A stretch of 64,000 bases of DNA from Aegilops tauschii subsp. strangulata (taxonomy: Eukaryota; Streptophyta; Magnoliopsida; Poales; Poaceae), in contig NC_053039.3 of NCBI RefSeq assembly GCF_002575655.3, positions 223,715,622-223,779,621 on the forward strand, given 5' to 3'. Below, in pieces: positions 33,601-43,259 of this stretch (the first letter of the stretch is position 1; each line of letters starts with the position of its first letter). The translations under genes and the position numbers were made by a program. The notes under the pieces were generated by a model. That model did not search any database. It worked only from the letters and a program-made list of their open reading frames with translations, and had not been told where the DNA came from.

Positions 33601-34604
33601 CTACTGCAGTGCCCAAAGCACGAAGACCACCACAGCTAACCCAAACTCCATGTTTAAAGCAGAAGAGCAACTGTTCTCAGGTCAGATTCCGTAGCTATGG
33701 TCCATACTCCTTTGCTGTTGCATCACTGTATTTACTCATACCAACTACTTTCGAATTTGAAGGATCCAATTGAAACTCCAATGGCGCAACAGGTATGTTT
33801 TAAACCTATTTCTTTAACTGGATTGCTGTTCTAACTTGTTGCTCTATGTTGATTACAGTTTAAGTTGTATAAACAGTTATGTTCTCATGTGATGCACATT
33901 ACAGGTGCTGCCAATGCTGTGTAGTTTCTCACACTTATATTCTGTCTATGCTGCTGTGTCTTAAAAATATATGAGTTGAACTGTGTCTCTATCTTGATTA
34001 GGGAACATAAACTAGAATGATATGGACAATACAGTGACCATAGTACATAGATATATGTTTGTTTCATGCTGTTATCCTGTCCACCTTACTACTGAACCGG
34101 TTTACCAAAATGAGTTTCGTATACTACAAGCTAAACCTGTGATGTGTCTGCTTGTTTCTCTTGTAGTACGCAAACAAAATATTGGAGAAGAGCACCCCAC
34201 TATGCAATGGTAGAGAAAGTAATGCAGATAAGGTTCAAGATAGTGAGACAACCCTGTTGGTCTCCAAGAAAGGTGATAAAAACGATCTTGTAGACAGTGA
34301 GAAAACCCCACAGTCCTGCGTTGATGTAGTGCTCGAGTTACTGGCCAGTACCGCTGGCACAAGCTCTTCGAACTCGCTGCCTGAATCACTTCGGCTTCTT
34401 CAGTCTCAGATACAAGCTGAAAGGCATCAGTCAGCTATGCTGCGGCAAGAAGCCGAAGGACTGAGGAAGTCCCTGCAGAATTCAGATGCGTACTTTCTTG
34501 TGCAACAGCAAGCACTGGAGGATTTAAGCGCCAAATAAGAGAAAGTTAATAAGCTTGCTAAGCATCTTGCCAGCATTATGGGTACCCAAGATATTGTTTC
34601 TTGA
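30609..34604 (+). pseudogene. Multi-exon gene built from duplicated exons (unknown, damaged)
   Basis: I infer eight exons from GT/AG sites and phase: A 30609-30797, B 31005-31232, C 31645-31763, D 32245-32393, E 32691-32840, F 33318-33680, G 33763-33792, H 34167-34604. A and B are paralogous Ser/Pro-rich exons (LRSSSPPPTVTPTSSPSST versus LRSSSPLPAATPTALPSST). D, E and the start of F are paralogous (KSGVKTRSSEQ, then SSSEEDSETDDQSYIPPE in E). C ends in the related LPPE. Exons A-B, B-C and E to H join with consistent phase. H encodes a coiled coil (LQSQIQAERHQSAMLRQEAE). Damage: exon D has CAA for the CAG acceptor and lacks one base, and H has TAA at 34536 with the frame open 22 more codons. 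It may be a CACTA accessory gene or a captured gene. Confidence 0.6.
31907..32067. mobile_element. Stowaway MITE (Thalos-like), 161 bp
   Basis: The terminal inverted repeats contain CCTAAATATTTGTCTTTTTA and its inverse, near a GGAGGGAG end. TA flanks both sides (31905-31906 and 32068-32069). Internal sequence such as GAGTGAATCTACACTCTAAA and ATATACATCCGTATG is typical of Thalos-type Triticeae Stowaways. It lies in the inferred intron between exons C and D. Confidence 0.93.
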
Positions 34605-34889
34605 ACTCTTCTGAAGTGGTTTGAGTTCTGGACTTGTTTTGCTGCGGCGTTTATATGCTGCTTTGTTCCCTATATTTGCACTGGTGGCGAACTTTGATGC
34701 CCAGTGGATGTAATATGTGTAATAGCCGTGATAGCCTAGCATAAGTTGCTTGCTTATTTATTTCCTTGTTGTCTTGTTTATTTGTTTGCTTGTAGTCAGT
34801 GCAGTTCTTTTTCCGCGGTTTGCTAGTGGCTGCAATAACCTATTTTTTAAAACTAGGCCACAATAACCATGGGCTAATATTTACTGTAG

Positions 34890-35710
34890 TGACACTGGGC
34901 CTCCTACGGGCCGTAGAAACAGTGGGCCTTCTACAGGCCGTAGAAACAGTAGGCCTTCTACGGGCCGTAGAAACAATGGGCCTTCTACGGGCCGTATCAT
35001 CAATGGGCCTTATACGGGCTGTATGATCGATTGGCCAAACATGGGCCAATAACAGGCCGCATTATGGCCGTAAATGGGCTAGAGTTGGAATCGTCCGTTC
35101 ATGGGCCGGCCATAATGGGCCATCGTTAATAGGCCGTATTTGATGACTCTATGAAAACGGCCCAACGTATTAACGGACCACAAACGGGCCGACTGTCACC
35201 ACGGGCTGAATTTGGCCCACAAGCAGAAAATGACAGTAACGGGCCGTAAGTAAACGAATGCTGGAAATGAGCCCAAGAATAAATGGGCTCTGAGAAGGTC
35301 AAAAGATAACATGGGCTGGAAACGGCTCAACGGAATAACGGGCCGTTAATGGGTATAAAGTGATACATTGTTCATTACGGGCCAGTTTCACCACGGGCCG
35401 TTAATGGGTGTAAAGTGATACACTGTTCATTACGGGCCAGTTTCACCACGGGCCGTTAATAGGCCAAGAGTTACATAGGGCCTCATATGGGCCGAAAGAC
35501 GTCATGGGCCATACATGGGCCAGAAGTGAAAATGGGCTGGAATCATATTGGATAGCCCAGATGACGCTACTGGGCCTAATTCGGATAGTGCGTAACAGGC
35601 CTTGGGTTAGTGGGCTGTAAATGGGCTATATGCGAACAGGCCGTTAACAGGCTTTCCATGGGCCGGCCCGCCACCTTTTGACCAAGTCAAACGGGCCGGC
35701 CTTTTCACAT
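34890..35710. repeat. Right subterminal GGGCC repeat region of CACTA
   Basis: Four ~30-bp units, (G/A)GGCCTTCTACGGGCCGTAG with spacer GAAACA, occupy about 34896-35030. To about 35710 there follow dozens of dispersed GGGCC/GGCCC motifs, including a ~65-bp direct repeat (near 35338 and 35395, GGCCGTTAATGGGTRTAAAG). No coding frame is supported. This is the counterpart of the left subterminal array but uses a different motif. Confidence 0.8.
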
Positions 35711-36133
35711 GAATGGGCCTCTGTTGGGCCGTGCCACGTGTCGACGTATCATAGGCGCCTTCTGTCCAATGAGTGGATGACATCTGTCCCAACGATGAGC
35801 CGACACGTGTTTCCTCCAGCCAATGATGATTTTACATGTGGAAAATCCCCATTGGTCGGGGCTGTTAACGGGTTATCGAATCCAAAACCCGACCCGATAG
35901 CTTAACGGCGTTCCGTTACGGTGGATGCCACGTGTCGGTCACCCTTGATGAAAGCACTTCTGTGACGCGCGATTTATCGTCATGGAAGTGGACACTTCCG
36001 TGATGATAATTTTGGTAATGTCATGGAACACTTCTACGACAGCACAGGTATGACTATCTTGATTCTGTCATAAATTTGTCATGGATGTACATGCATGACA
36101 AAAAACGCGACCTACTGTGACAAACACGTATCA

Positions 36134-36160
36134 TCACGGAAGTGTATTTTTTTTGTAGTG
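36134..36160 (-). repeat. Right terminal inverted repeat of CACTA
   Basis: On the minus strand it reads CACTAC, eight A, TACACT, then TCCGTGA, matching the left end at 25 of 27 positions. Confidence 0.9.
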
Positions 36161-36163
36161 CTC

Positions 36164-37479
36164 CTCGAGTTGGGGTAGCAACCTGCGCTTTGGGTAACTC
36201 TTGGTTGGGCGCTCGAGTTCCTATTCCTCGGCTGCCAGGACTTCGGTCCATCTATCCGCTAGCAGATCTTGATCAGCTCAAAGCTGTTGTTGCTTTTTCT
36301 TCAGGCTGTTTGCCGTGGCTATAAGCTGGCGCTTGAAGCGTTCCTGCTCGACGGGATCCTCAGGCACGACAAATTCTTCATCGCCGAGGCTCACTTCGTC
36401 TTCGAAGAGAGGCATGTATTGTCATCCTCTGGTTCTCCGTTTGCTGCCTGTTCCGGAGGGCTAGCTTGTTCATCCTCCCGCTCGAGGTCTGGCTGGAGGG
36501 GATTATCGTCGTCTTCGGCACTATCCGGAGCGTTATTGTCTCTTGTGCCGGTATCGCTGCTTTTGCTATGGCGAGACTTAGAGCGGCGCCACTGACGTCG
36601 GTGCTTGGGTTGCATCTTGGAGGGATTATCCTCCGTTGTCTTGTCGCCATCCCCTTCTTTGGGGGTGTCCACCATGTATATGTCATACGATGAGGTGGCC
36701 GTCCAGCGCCCTATGGGCGGTGGTTCTTGTTCGTCTCCTGCATCGTCGTCCATACCGTCGATGTCTTCGGAGCCGAAGTCGAGCATGTCGGTTAAATCGT
36801 CGACAGTGGCTACTAAGTGGGTGGTGGGTGGGGCGCGAATTTCTTCGTCGTCCGCATCCCATTCTAGCCGGACATAGTTCGGCCAAGGGTCTCCCGACAG
36901 GGAGAGAGACTTCAACGAGTTTAGTACGTCGCCAAAAGGCGAGTGCTGAAAGATATCCGCGGAGGTAAACACCATGATCGGTGCCCAATCGGATTTGATG
37001 GGCACAGACACAAGTGGCTCGAAGTCCGTGGCCGGGGATGAATCCAACGGTTCGGCAACACAGGTCTCGTAGGAGGTAAGGTCAGTATTCGGCGCTATCG
37101 CCACTGAGTGTGCGGCCTCCGTGGTGGGGTCCATCCACCCGTCCATAGATGGCGCAATTTGTTCCGGACTAAGGGCCGGAGTAGTTGCAGGTGTGATCTC
37201 CCGAACACAGTCCGACGGCAGAGCTAAATCATGCTCGTCGTGATTGTGCGGCGCACCTGACATGGGCTCGAATCCGTCGAAGATCAAGTCTCCGCGGATG
37301 TCGGCAGTATAGTTTAAGTTTCCAAACCTGACCTGATGGCCAGGGGTGTAGCTCTCGATCTGCTCCAGATGGCCAAGCAAGTTAGCCCGCAGTACGAAGC
37401 CGCCGAACACGAAGATCTGCCCGGGGAGGAAAACCTCACACTGGATCTCATCGTTGCCGATGATCGAAGGAGCCATCAA
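36164..37479 (-). pseudogene. gag: Gag N-terminal part, element F
   Basis: The frame begins MMAPSIIGNDEIQCEVFLPG at 37479, about 45 bp inside the LTR/primer-site edge. The N-terminal ~80 residues (GHQVRFGNLNYTADIRGDLI) read as a conserved leader, followed by acidic, Ser/Pro/Asp-rich linker. A frameshift near 36420 ends the main frame at 36391. The correct frame continues (MPLFEDEVSLGDEEFVVPED) with two in-frame stops (near 36275 and 36220) to the CACTA edge at 36163, where it joins the gag remainder at 8944 (LPQLE/EALKP). The protein is thus split by 27 kb and carries several null lesions. Confidence 0.82.
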
Positions 37480-37505
37480 GCCTTACGGTGACGGCACAGT
37501 GGAAC

Positions 37506-37523
37506 TCTCAATGAAAGCACCAA
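37506..37523 (-). other. Primer-binding site region of element F
   Basis: Directly inside the right LTR the minus strand reads TTGGTGCTTTCATTGAG. Its position shows that the right LTR is the 5' LTR. The primer tRNA is not assigned. Confidence 0.65.
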
Positions 37524-37993
37524 TGTCGGTGTCAAAACCGGCGGATCTCGGTTAGCGGGTCCCGAACTGTGCATCTAAGGCGGATGGTAACAGGAGGCGA
37601 GGGACACAATGTTTACCCAGGTTCGGGCCCTCTCGATGGAGGTAATACCCTACTTCCTGCTTGATTGATCTTGATGATATGAGTATTACAAGAGTTGATC
37701 TACCACGAGATCGTAGAGGCTAAACCCTAGAAGCTAGCCTATGGTATGATTGTTGTTGTCCTACGGACTAAACCCTCCGGTTTATATAGACACCGGAGGG
37801 GGCTAGGGTTACACAGAGTCGGTTACAAGGGAGGAGATGTACATATCCGTATTGCCAAGCTTGCCTTCCAAGCCAAGGAGAGTCCCATCTGGACACGGGA
37901 CGGAGTCTTCAATCTTGTATCTTCATATTCGAACAGTCCGGCCAAAGGATATAGTCCGGCTGTCCGAGGACCGCCTAATCCAGGACTCCCTCA
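37524..37993 (-). repeat. 5' LTR of element F
   Basis: It is 470 bp, the same length as the left LTR, starting TGTCGGTGTCAAAACCGG and ending GACTCCCTCA. It is followed by the target duplication CTCAC. The TATA box lies in the same inverted repeat, near 37778-37792. Confidence 0.92.
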
Positions 37994-38389
37994 CTCACCA
38001 ACATGACTCACATATTATTATCTCCATATCGCAAAACTATTGCAAGGAATCAAACTTATCATATCCAATGGTCCACATGAGAGTTTTTATTATATCCTTC
38101 TTGGATATTCATTATATTAGGACCAATTTCAAAGCTTGTGCAGATTGTCATCACTATTATCAACTCTCAAAATAATATAAGTGAAGCATAAGAGTGTTCG
38201 ACAAACTACTCCAAAAAGATATAAGTGAAGATCAAATGAGTAGTTAAGTAAATAGGTAGCTATTTGAGGACTCTCTCTTATTTAAAAACTTTCAGATCTA
38301 AGTATTTTACTAAAACAACAAGCAAAAAAAAATGGCATTCCAAGAATAGCACAACTCATGTGAAGAAGCAAAAACTTAGGCTCAACCGA

Positions 38390-39830
38390 TACTAACCGAT
38401 AATTGTTGAAGAAGAAAGGTGGGATGCCTAGGGGCATCCCCAAGCTTAGATGCTTGAGACTTCTTGGAATATTAACTTGGGATGCCTTGGGCATCCCCAA
38501 GCTTGAGCTCTTGTGTCTTCTTCATTCCTCTTATATCACGGTTTCCCTAAATCTCAAAAACTTCATCCACAAAAAACTCAACAAGAACTCGTGAGATAAA
38601 TTAGTATAAACCAATGCAAAACCTTATCATTCTCTACTGTAGCAAATCACTAAAATTATTATTTAACATTGCATCATAAATGCCTCTACATATTTAATAC
38701 TCCTATCCTCAAATAGAATCATTAAACAAGCAACCATATGTAAACATAACAGCAATGTGTCTAAACAGAACAGTATGTAAAGAGTGCAATATTTGTCATA
38801 CTTCCAACTCCAAAAATTCTAAAAAATTACCACACTGTAGAAAATTTATCATAGCATTTTATGTAAAAATTTCAAGATTTTATCACGTTCTGACTTTCCA
38901 GAAGAATTCAGACAATGACAACAAACTTTCTGTTTTTAAACAGCAACATGTAGACTTGCAAAATAAGCATGGTAAAGGCTATCCTTGACATTTTTATTGA
39001 AATGAAAGATGCAAAACATTATTCCAAATAGCAGCAAGAAAATACAAATAAAGTAAAATGACGCTCCAAGCAGAACACATATCATGTGATGAATAAAAAT
39101 ATAGCCTCAAGTAAGGTTAGCGATAATGTTGGAGACGAAAGAGGGGATGCCTTCCGGGGCATCCCCAAACTTAGTTGCTTGGATCTTCCTCGGATATTAC
39201 CTTGGGGTGCCTTAGGCATACCCAAGCTTAGGTTTTTGCCACTCCTTATTCTCCTCATATCGATATCTCACCCAAAACTTGAAAACTTCAATCACATAAA
39301 ACTTAACGAAACTTCGTGAGACAGGTTAGTATGATAAAGCAAATCTTTCACTTGGGTACTATCAAAGACAAGATTCATAATTGTTCCCACACAATAACTA
39401 CTGTAACTTATCATTTCCACAATTTATATTGAGCAAGAAACTAGGAAACAAGCAAACTATGCATTGAAAACATAATCTGTCAAAAACAGAACAGTCTGTA
39501 ATGATCTGGATAACTACCATACTTCTACTACTCCAATTTTTTTGAACAATTAGGACAACGTATATAATTTGTATGCAAATTAAGTTTCAAAAATTCAGAA
39601 TTTTTCAACGCTCCAGTGAATTTAAACAATTCTGTCTCTGGAAGCAAAAGTTTCTATTTTTGCAAAGAATCAAGTCAACTATCATCCATACTATCTCAAA
39701 GGCTTTAGTTAGCACTTTATTGAAATAAAAGCTATAAAACATGATTAATACAGTAGCTTAATCATGTGAACACACAACAACAGTAGGTAAAAGTGTTGGG
39801 TTGTCTCCCGACAAGCACTTTTCTTTAATG
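38390..39830 (-). repeat. ~720-bp tandem duplication in W1 internal region
   Basis: Landmarks recur about 720 bp apart: GGGATGCC...GGCATCCCCAAGCTT (38421 and 39141), CTCGTGAGATA / CTTCGTGAGACA (about 38590 and 39314), GAACAGTATGTAA / GAACAGTCTGTAA (about 38768 and 39489), and TTTTATTGAAAT / CTTTATTGAAAT near the ends. W3 has the same arrangement (58660 and 59390). Each copy carries a short stem (GATGCC/GGCATC) next to CCCCAAGCTTA, the same sequence that abuts the 3' LTR in W3. Confidence 0.7.
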
Positions 39831-40121
39831 CCTTTTAGCTAGGCATGATGATTTCAATGATGCTCACATAAAAGATAAGAATTGAAACATAAAGAGAGCA
39901 TCATGAAGCATATGACTAGCACATTTAAGTCTAACCCACTTCCTATGCATAGGGATTTTGTGAGCAAACAACTTATGGGATCAAGAATCAACTAGCAAAG
40001 GAAGGCAAAACATGCATAACTTCAAAACTTTGAACACATAAAGAGGAAACCTGATATTATTGCAATATGTAAAATCATATGTTCCTCTCTCATAATAATT
40101 TTCAATAGCATCATGAATGAA

Positions 40122-40730
40122 TTAAACAATATAGCTATCACATAAAGCATTCTTTTCATGATCGACATGCATAAAAAATTTATTACTCTCCACATAAACA
40201 AATTTATTTTCATTAATAATAGTGGGAGCAAACTCAACAATATAACTATCATGTGATTGAAAATTAAAATCATGATGAGAAGTTTCATGGATATCATTAT
40301 TCTTTATAGCATACATGTCATCACCATAATCATCATAGATAGCAACTTTTTTATGATAGTGAATTGGAACATCTTCCAAAATAGTGGATTCATCACTAAA
40401 TAAAGTCATGACCTCTCCAAATCCACTTTCATCATTATAATCATCATAAATAGGAGGCATGCAATCGTTATAACAAATTTGCACATCAAATCTCGGGGGA
40501 CTAAAAATATCATCTTCATCCAACATAGCATCCCCAAGCTTATGGCTATGCATATCATTAGCATCATGGATATTCAAAGAATTCATACTAACAACATTGC
40601 AATCATCATTATCATTTATGCCAAACATTTTATTGAATTCATCTTCTATCAATTGAGCACAATTTTCCGCTCCGTCATTTTCACGAAATACATTATAAAG
40701 ATGAATAATATGATGCAACCTCAATTCCAT
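40122..40730 (-). CDS. Acidic 202-residue ORF of element W1
   Basis: This is an intact frame from MELRLHHIIHLYNVFREND to a stop at 40122, beginning about 120 bp inside the 5' LTR. It is rich in Asp, Asn, His and Tyr. It has no gag, zinc-knuckle, protease or polymerase motif and no membrane segment. The phrase DESGFGEVMTLFSD (about residues 102-115) resembles DESGFGEVKTLTS in the gag-pro region of W2, so the ORF may descend from the segment between gag and protease. Function unknown. Its location where gag normally starts, and its open frame in an otherwise non-coding element, suggest it is a W-family protein. Confidence 0.6.
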   Translation of the reverse strand: MELRLHHIIHLYNVFRENDGAENCAQLIEDEFNKMFGINDNDDCNVVSMNSLNIHDANDMHSHKLGDAMLDEDDIFSPPRFDVQICYNDCMPPIYDDYNDESGFGEVMTLFSDESTILEDVPIHYHKKVAIYDDYGDDMYAIKNNDIHETSHHDFNFQSHDSYIVEFAPTIINENKFVYVESNKFFMHVDHEKNALCDSYIV

Positions 40731-40822
40731 TTTTTTGTTTTCTTTTATAAACCAAACTAGAGATAAAACAAGAAACTAAAAGATTCGATTGCAAGATCTA
40801 AAGATATACCTTCAAGCACTCA

Positions 40823-40842
40823 CCTCCCCGGCAACGGCGCCA
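40823..40842 (-). other. Primer-binding site of W1
   Basis: The minus strand reads TGGCGCCGTTGCCGGGGAGG, ten bases inside the LTR edge. This is a common primer-binding sequence of plant Gypsy elements, and the site is intact. Confidence 0.85.
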
Positions 40843-40852
40843 GAAAAGAGCT

Positions 40853-42433
40853 TGATGTCTACTATGCAACTTTATTCTTGTAGACACGTGTTGGGCCTCC
40901 TAGCGCAGAGTTTTGTAGGACAGTAGCAATTTTCCCTCAAGTGGATGACCTAAGGTTTATCAATCCATGGGAGGCGTAGGGTGAAGATGGTCTCTCTCAA
41001 ACAACCCTACAACCAAATAATAAAAAGTCTCTTGTGTCCCCAGCACACCAAATACAATGGTAATTTTCATAGGTGCACTAGTTCGGTGAAGAGATGGTGA
41101 TACAAGTGTAATATGGATAGTAGATATTGGATTTTGCAATAGGAACAATAAAAAACAGCAAGGTAGCAATTGATAAAACGGAGCACAAATGGTATTGCAA
41201 TGCTTGAAAATGAGGCCTAGGGTCCGCACTTTCGCTAGTGCAATCTCTCAACAATGCTATTATAATTGGATCATATAACCATCCCTCAACGTGCGATGAA
41301 GAATCACTCCAAAGTTCCTATCTAGCGGAGAACATAAGAAGAAATTGTTTGTAGCTATTCTTTCCGATCGATCTATCCAAGAGTTCGTACTAAAATAACA
41401 CCTAGTAATTCTTTCCGATCGATCTATCAAGAGTTCGTACTAAAATAACACTAAGTTATTCTTTCCGATTCATCTATCAAGAGTTCGTACTAAAAATAAC
41501 ACCAAAGCAAATTCAGATTCATAATACTCAATCCAACACAAAGAATCTCAAAGAGTGCCCCAAGATTTCTACCGGAGAAACAAAGACAAGAACGTGCATC
41601 AACCCTTATGCGTAGATTACCCCAATGTCACCTCGGGAATCTGCGAGTTGAGTGCCAAAACATATCTCAAGTGAATCAATATAATACCCCATTGTCACCA
41701 CGGGTATTCATATGCAAGACATATATCAAGTGCTCTCAAATCCATAAAAGTATTCAATCCAATAAAACGAAATCTCAAAGGGAAAACTCAATTCATCACA
41801 ACAAGATAGAGAGGGGAAAACACCATATGATCCAACTATATTAATAAAGCCCGCGATACATCAAGATCGTACCATCTTAAGAACACGAGAGAGAGAGAGA
41901 GAGATTAAACACATAGCTACGGGTACAAACCCTCAGCCCCGAGGGTGGACTACTCCCTCCTCATCATGGTGGCCGTCGGGATGATGAAAATGGCCACCGG
42001 TGATGATTTCCCCTTCGGCAAAGTGCGGGAACGGGGTCTAGATTGGTTTCTCATGGCTACAGAGGCTTGCGACGGCGGAACTTCTGATCTAGGGTTACCC
42101 CGATGGTTTCTCTATTTATAGGATTTCTTGGCGTCGGTTTCACGCGAAGATGAGCCTCGAGGTGAGCACAACCCACAGTGTCTTGTGCCCTACTCCTTCA
42201 CCTGCTGGTCCTTCCACGAAGCTTCGGGGTCTCTTTTGTTCAAAAAAATCGTCAAAAAGTTTTAGCTCATTTGGAGAACTTTCATTTCTGCACAAACAAC
42301 AACACCACGGTAGTTCTAATGAAAACAACGTCAGTCCGGGTTAGTTCCATGCAAATCATACCAAAACCATATAAAATTGTTGTAAACATGGCATGAATAC
42401 TTCATAAATTATAGATACGTTGGAGACGTATCA
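40853..42433 (-). repeat. 5' LTR of W1, about 1.58 kb
   Basis: It starts (minus) TGATACGTCTCCAACG at 42433 and ends CATAGTAGACATCA at 40853. A TATA box (TATAAATA, minus strand of 42113-42120) and a (GA)n run (41888-41905) are inside. A ~60-bp imperfect tandem triplicate, TTCTTTCCGATCGATCTATC, lies at about 41360-41490. The flank CAACC follows at 42434. Confidence 0.85.
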
Positions 42434-42665
42434 CAACCTTCTGATCTATGTCGGGACAACTGGCGGTGTACTGGAGGTCGATGTCAACCACCTTGTAATT
42501 GTCTCAAGCATGCAACTGCTCAATGGTGTTGATGTAGTCGTCCACCACGGCCGGGTCGAAGGTGTACACCACCGAGAGATCCGTCTCCCTCGCGTGGGTC
42601 TCCACTTTATGCTCGCTGAACTCCATTGGAGCGCCGCTCGACATCCCCTCTCTATGTGTCGTCAT
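42434..42665 (-). pseudogene. 3'-5' exonuclease-like gene fragment
   Basis: This frame runs from a possible ATG at 42665 through VVYTFDPAVVDDYINTIEQL, an in-frame TGA at 42504, then DNYKVVDIDLQYTASCPDID and QKVV, where the W1 LTR begins. The pattern matches the start of the grass-expanded 3'-5' exonuclease (Werner-like) domain family, in which a D-x-D/E-type acidic motif (here DIDLQYT) forms part of the metal site. Only the first ~75 codons are present. The rest would lie beyond the W1 insertion, outside the window. Family assignment is from memory of the motif. Confidence 0.5.
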
Positions 42666-43259
42666 GGGTGTGCTTGTTGTGTTGTGGGGCGCGATCGAAA
42701 GGTTGAAGAGACTAAGGTTATAACGGCCGCGGGAATTAAAGGGGAAGCCGGACGGCCTGGAATATCGGTACGCCCTGATGGCAGTTCTAATTTGCAGCGC
42801 GTAACTCCATCGTGCCACACGTAACTGCATTGCGTGGCGACGCGCACGATGCAACTGCATGCATATGGGGCCCCCCAACGTGATCGTGCGCAGGCCCAAC
42901 CACTGGCAGAGCGCGCGTGGAGGGACGCAAGCAAAGTGCTCCGCAGTCGCCTCAATGGCGAGCAACCATATATATGCATATAGCAGTTGCACACACAAGC
43001 AAAAGCTGTCCACAAGCCGAGCACGCCGAGGGACGATATGCTTATGGATTGTAACCAAAGCCGAGCACACACAAGAAAACTAGTACAGATGAATCCAAAG
43101 GAGAAATGCTTATGGATTGTAACCATATGAATCAAGCAACCAATATGGGGTGGGGGTGTATGTCCTGAAATCCTCCAAAATTCCTTCAGAAATCGTAGTA
43201 CATTGTCATTGTAAACTTGAGAAAAGGTGCAAAAAATTGAACTCCCTTATGGTTAACAT
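42666..43259. other. Spacer between two gene fragments
   Basis: About 590 bp contains a short direct repeat (ATGCTTATGGATTGTAACCA near 43038 and 43107). Open minus-strand frames exist but show no recognisable protein. It may be intron or promoter of the exonuclease-like fragment. Confidence 0.4.

Larger units (their letters stand above)
8945..36160. mobile_element. 27.2-kb CACTA transposon with gene-fragment cargo
   Basis: The ends are CACTAC plus eight A at 8945 and eight T plus GTAGTG at 36160. The 27-bp terminal inverted repeats match at 25 positions. The 3-bp target duplications are CTC (8942-8944 and 36161-36163); removing the element and one copy restores the gag frame of element F across the site. 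Both ends hold subterminal motifs of the ACTTCYRTGATGATAA type (near 9014 and 35995-36012). No transposase of the TNP2 type is recognisable, so it is probably non-autonomous. The inside carries tandem arrays, MITEs, duplicated segments, two intact unknown ORFs, pseudogene fragments (DUF295, SINA-like) and a multi-exon gene. At 27 kb it is very long for a CACTA element. Confidence 0.9.
5293..37993 (-). mobile_element. Complete non-autonomous Gypsy element F
   Basis: Two 470-bp LTRs (5293-5762 and 37524-37993) in the same orientation are flanked by identical 5-bp target duplications CTCAC (5288-5292 and 37994-37998). The primer-binding site next to the right LTR and the polypurine-like tract next to the left LTR (plus-strand GTAGCCCCTGAA at 5763) show minus orientation. 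Only gag and protease-like coding sequence is present. No reverse transcriptase, RNase H or integrase remains, so it would depend on a partner element. By hand count the LTRs differ at about 17 of 470 positions. Most of the 32.7-kb span is a CACTA transposon inserted in gag; without it F is about 5.5 kb. The style resembles the Triticeae Fatima group, but the name is uncertain. Confidence 0.93.
37994..42433 (-). mobile_element. Gypsy element W1, 5' LTR and internal region
   Basis: Minus-strand element of the W family (LTR starting TGATACGTCTCCAACG). The 5' LTR is 40853-42433, the primer-binding site follows at 40823-40842, and the inside contains a 202-residue acidic ORF and long non-coding sequence. 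No gag, protease or polymerase is found in the part present, so it is non-autonomous, unless coding sequence lies beyond the window. Element F is inserted at 37994, and W1 continues at 5207-5292. W1 itself is inserted in an exonuclease-like exon at 42434. Confidence 0.8.

Noticed and set aside
36378..36968. Several frames antisense to the gag of element F
   Set aside because: They are shadows of the gag frame. The gag protein is the one that fits family sequence and primer-site spacing.
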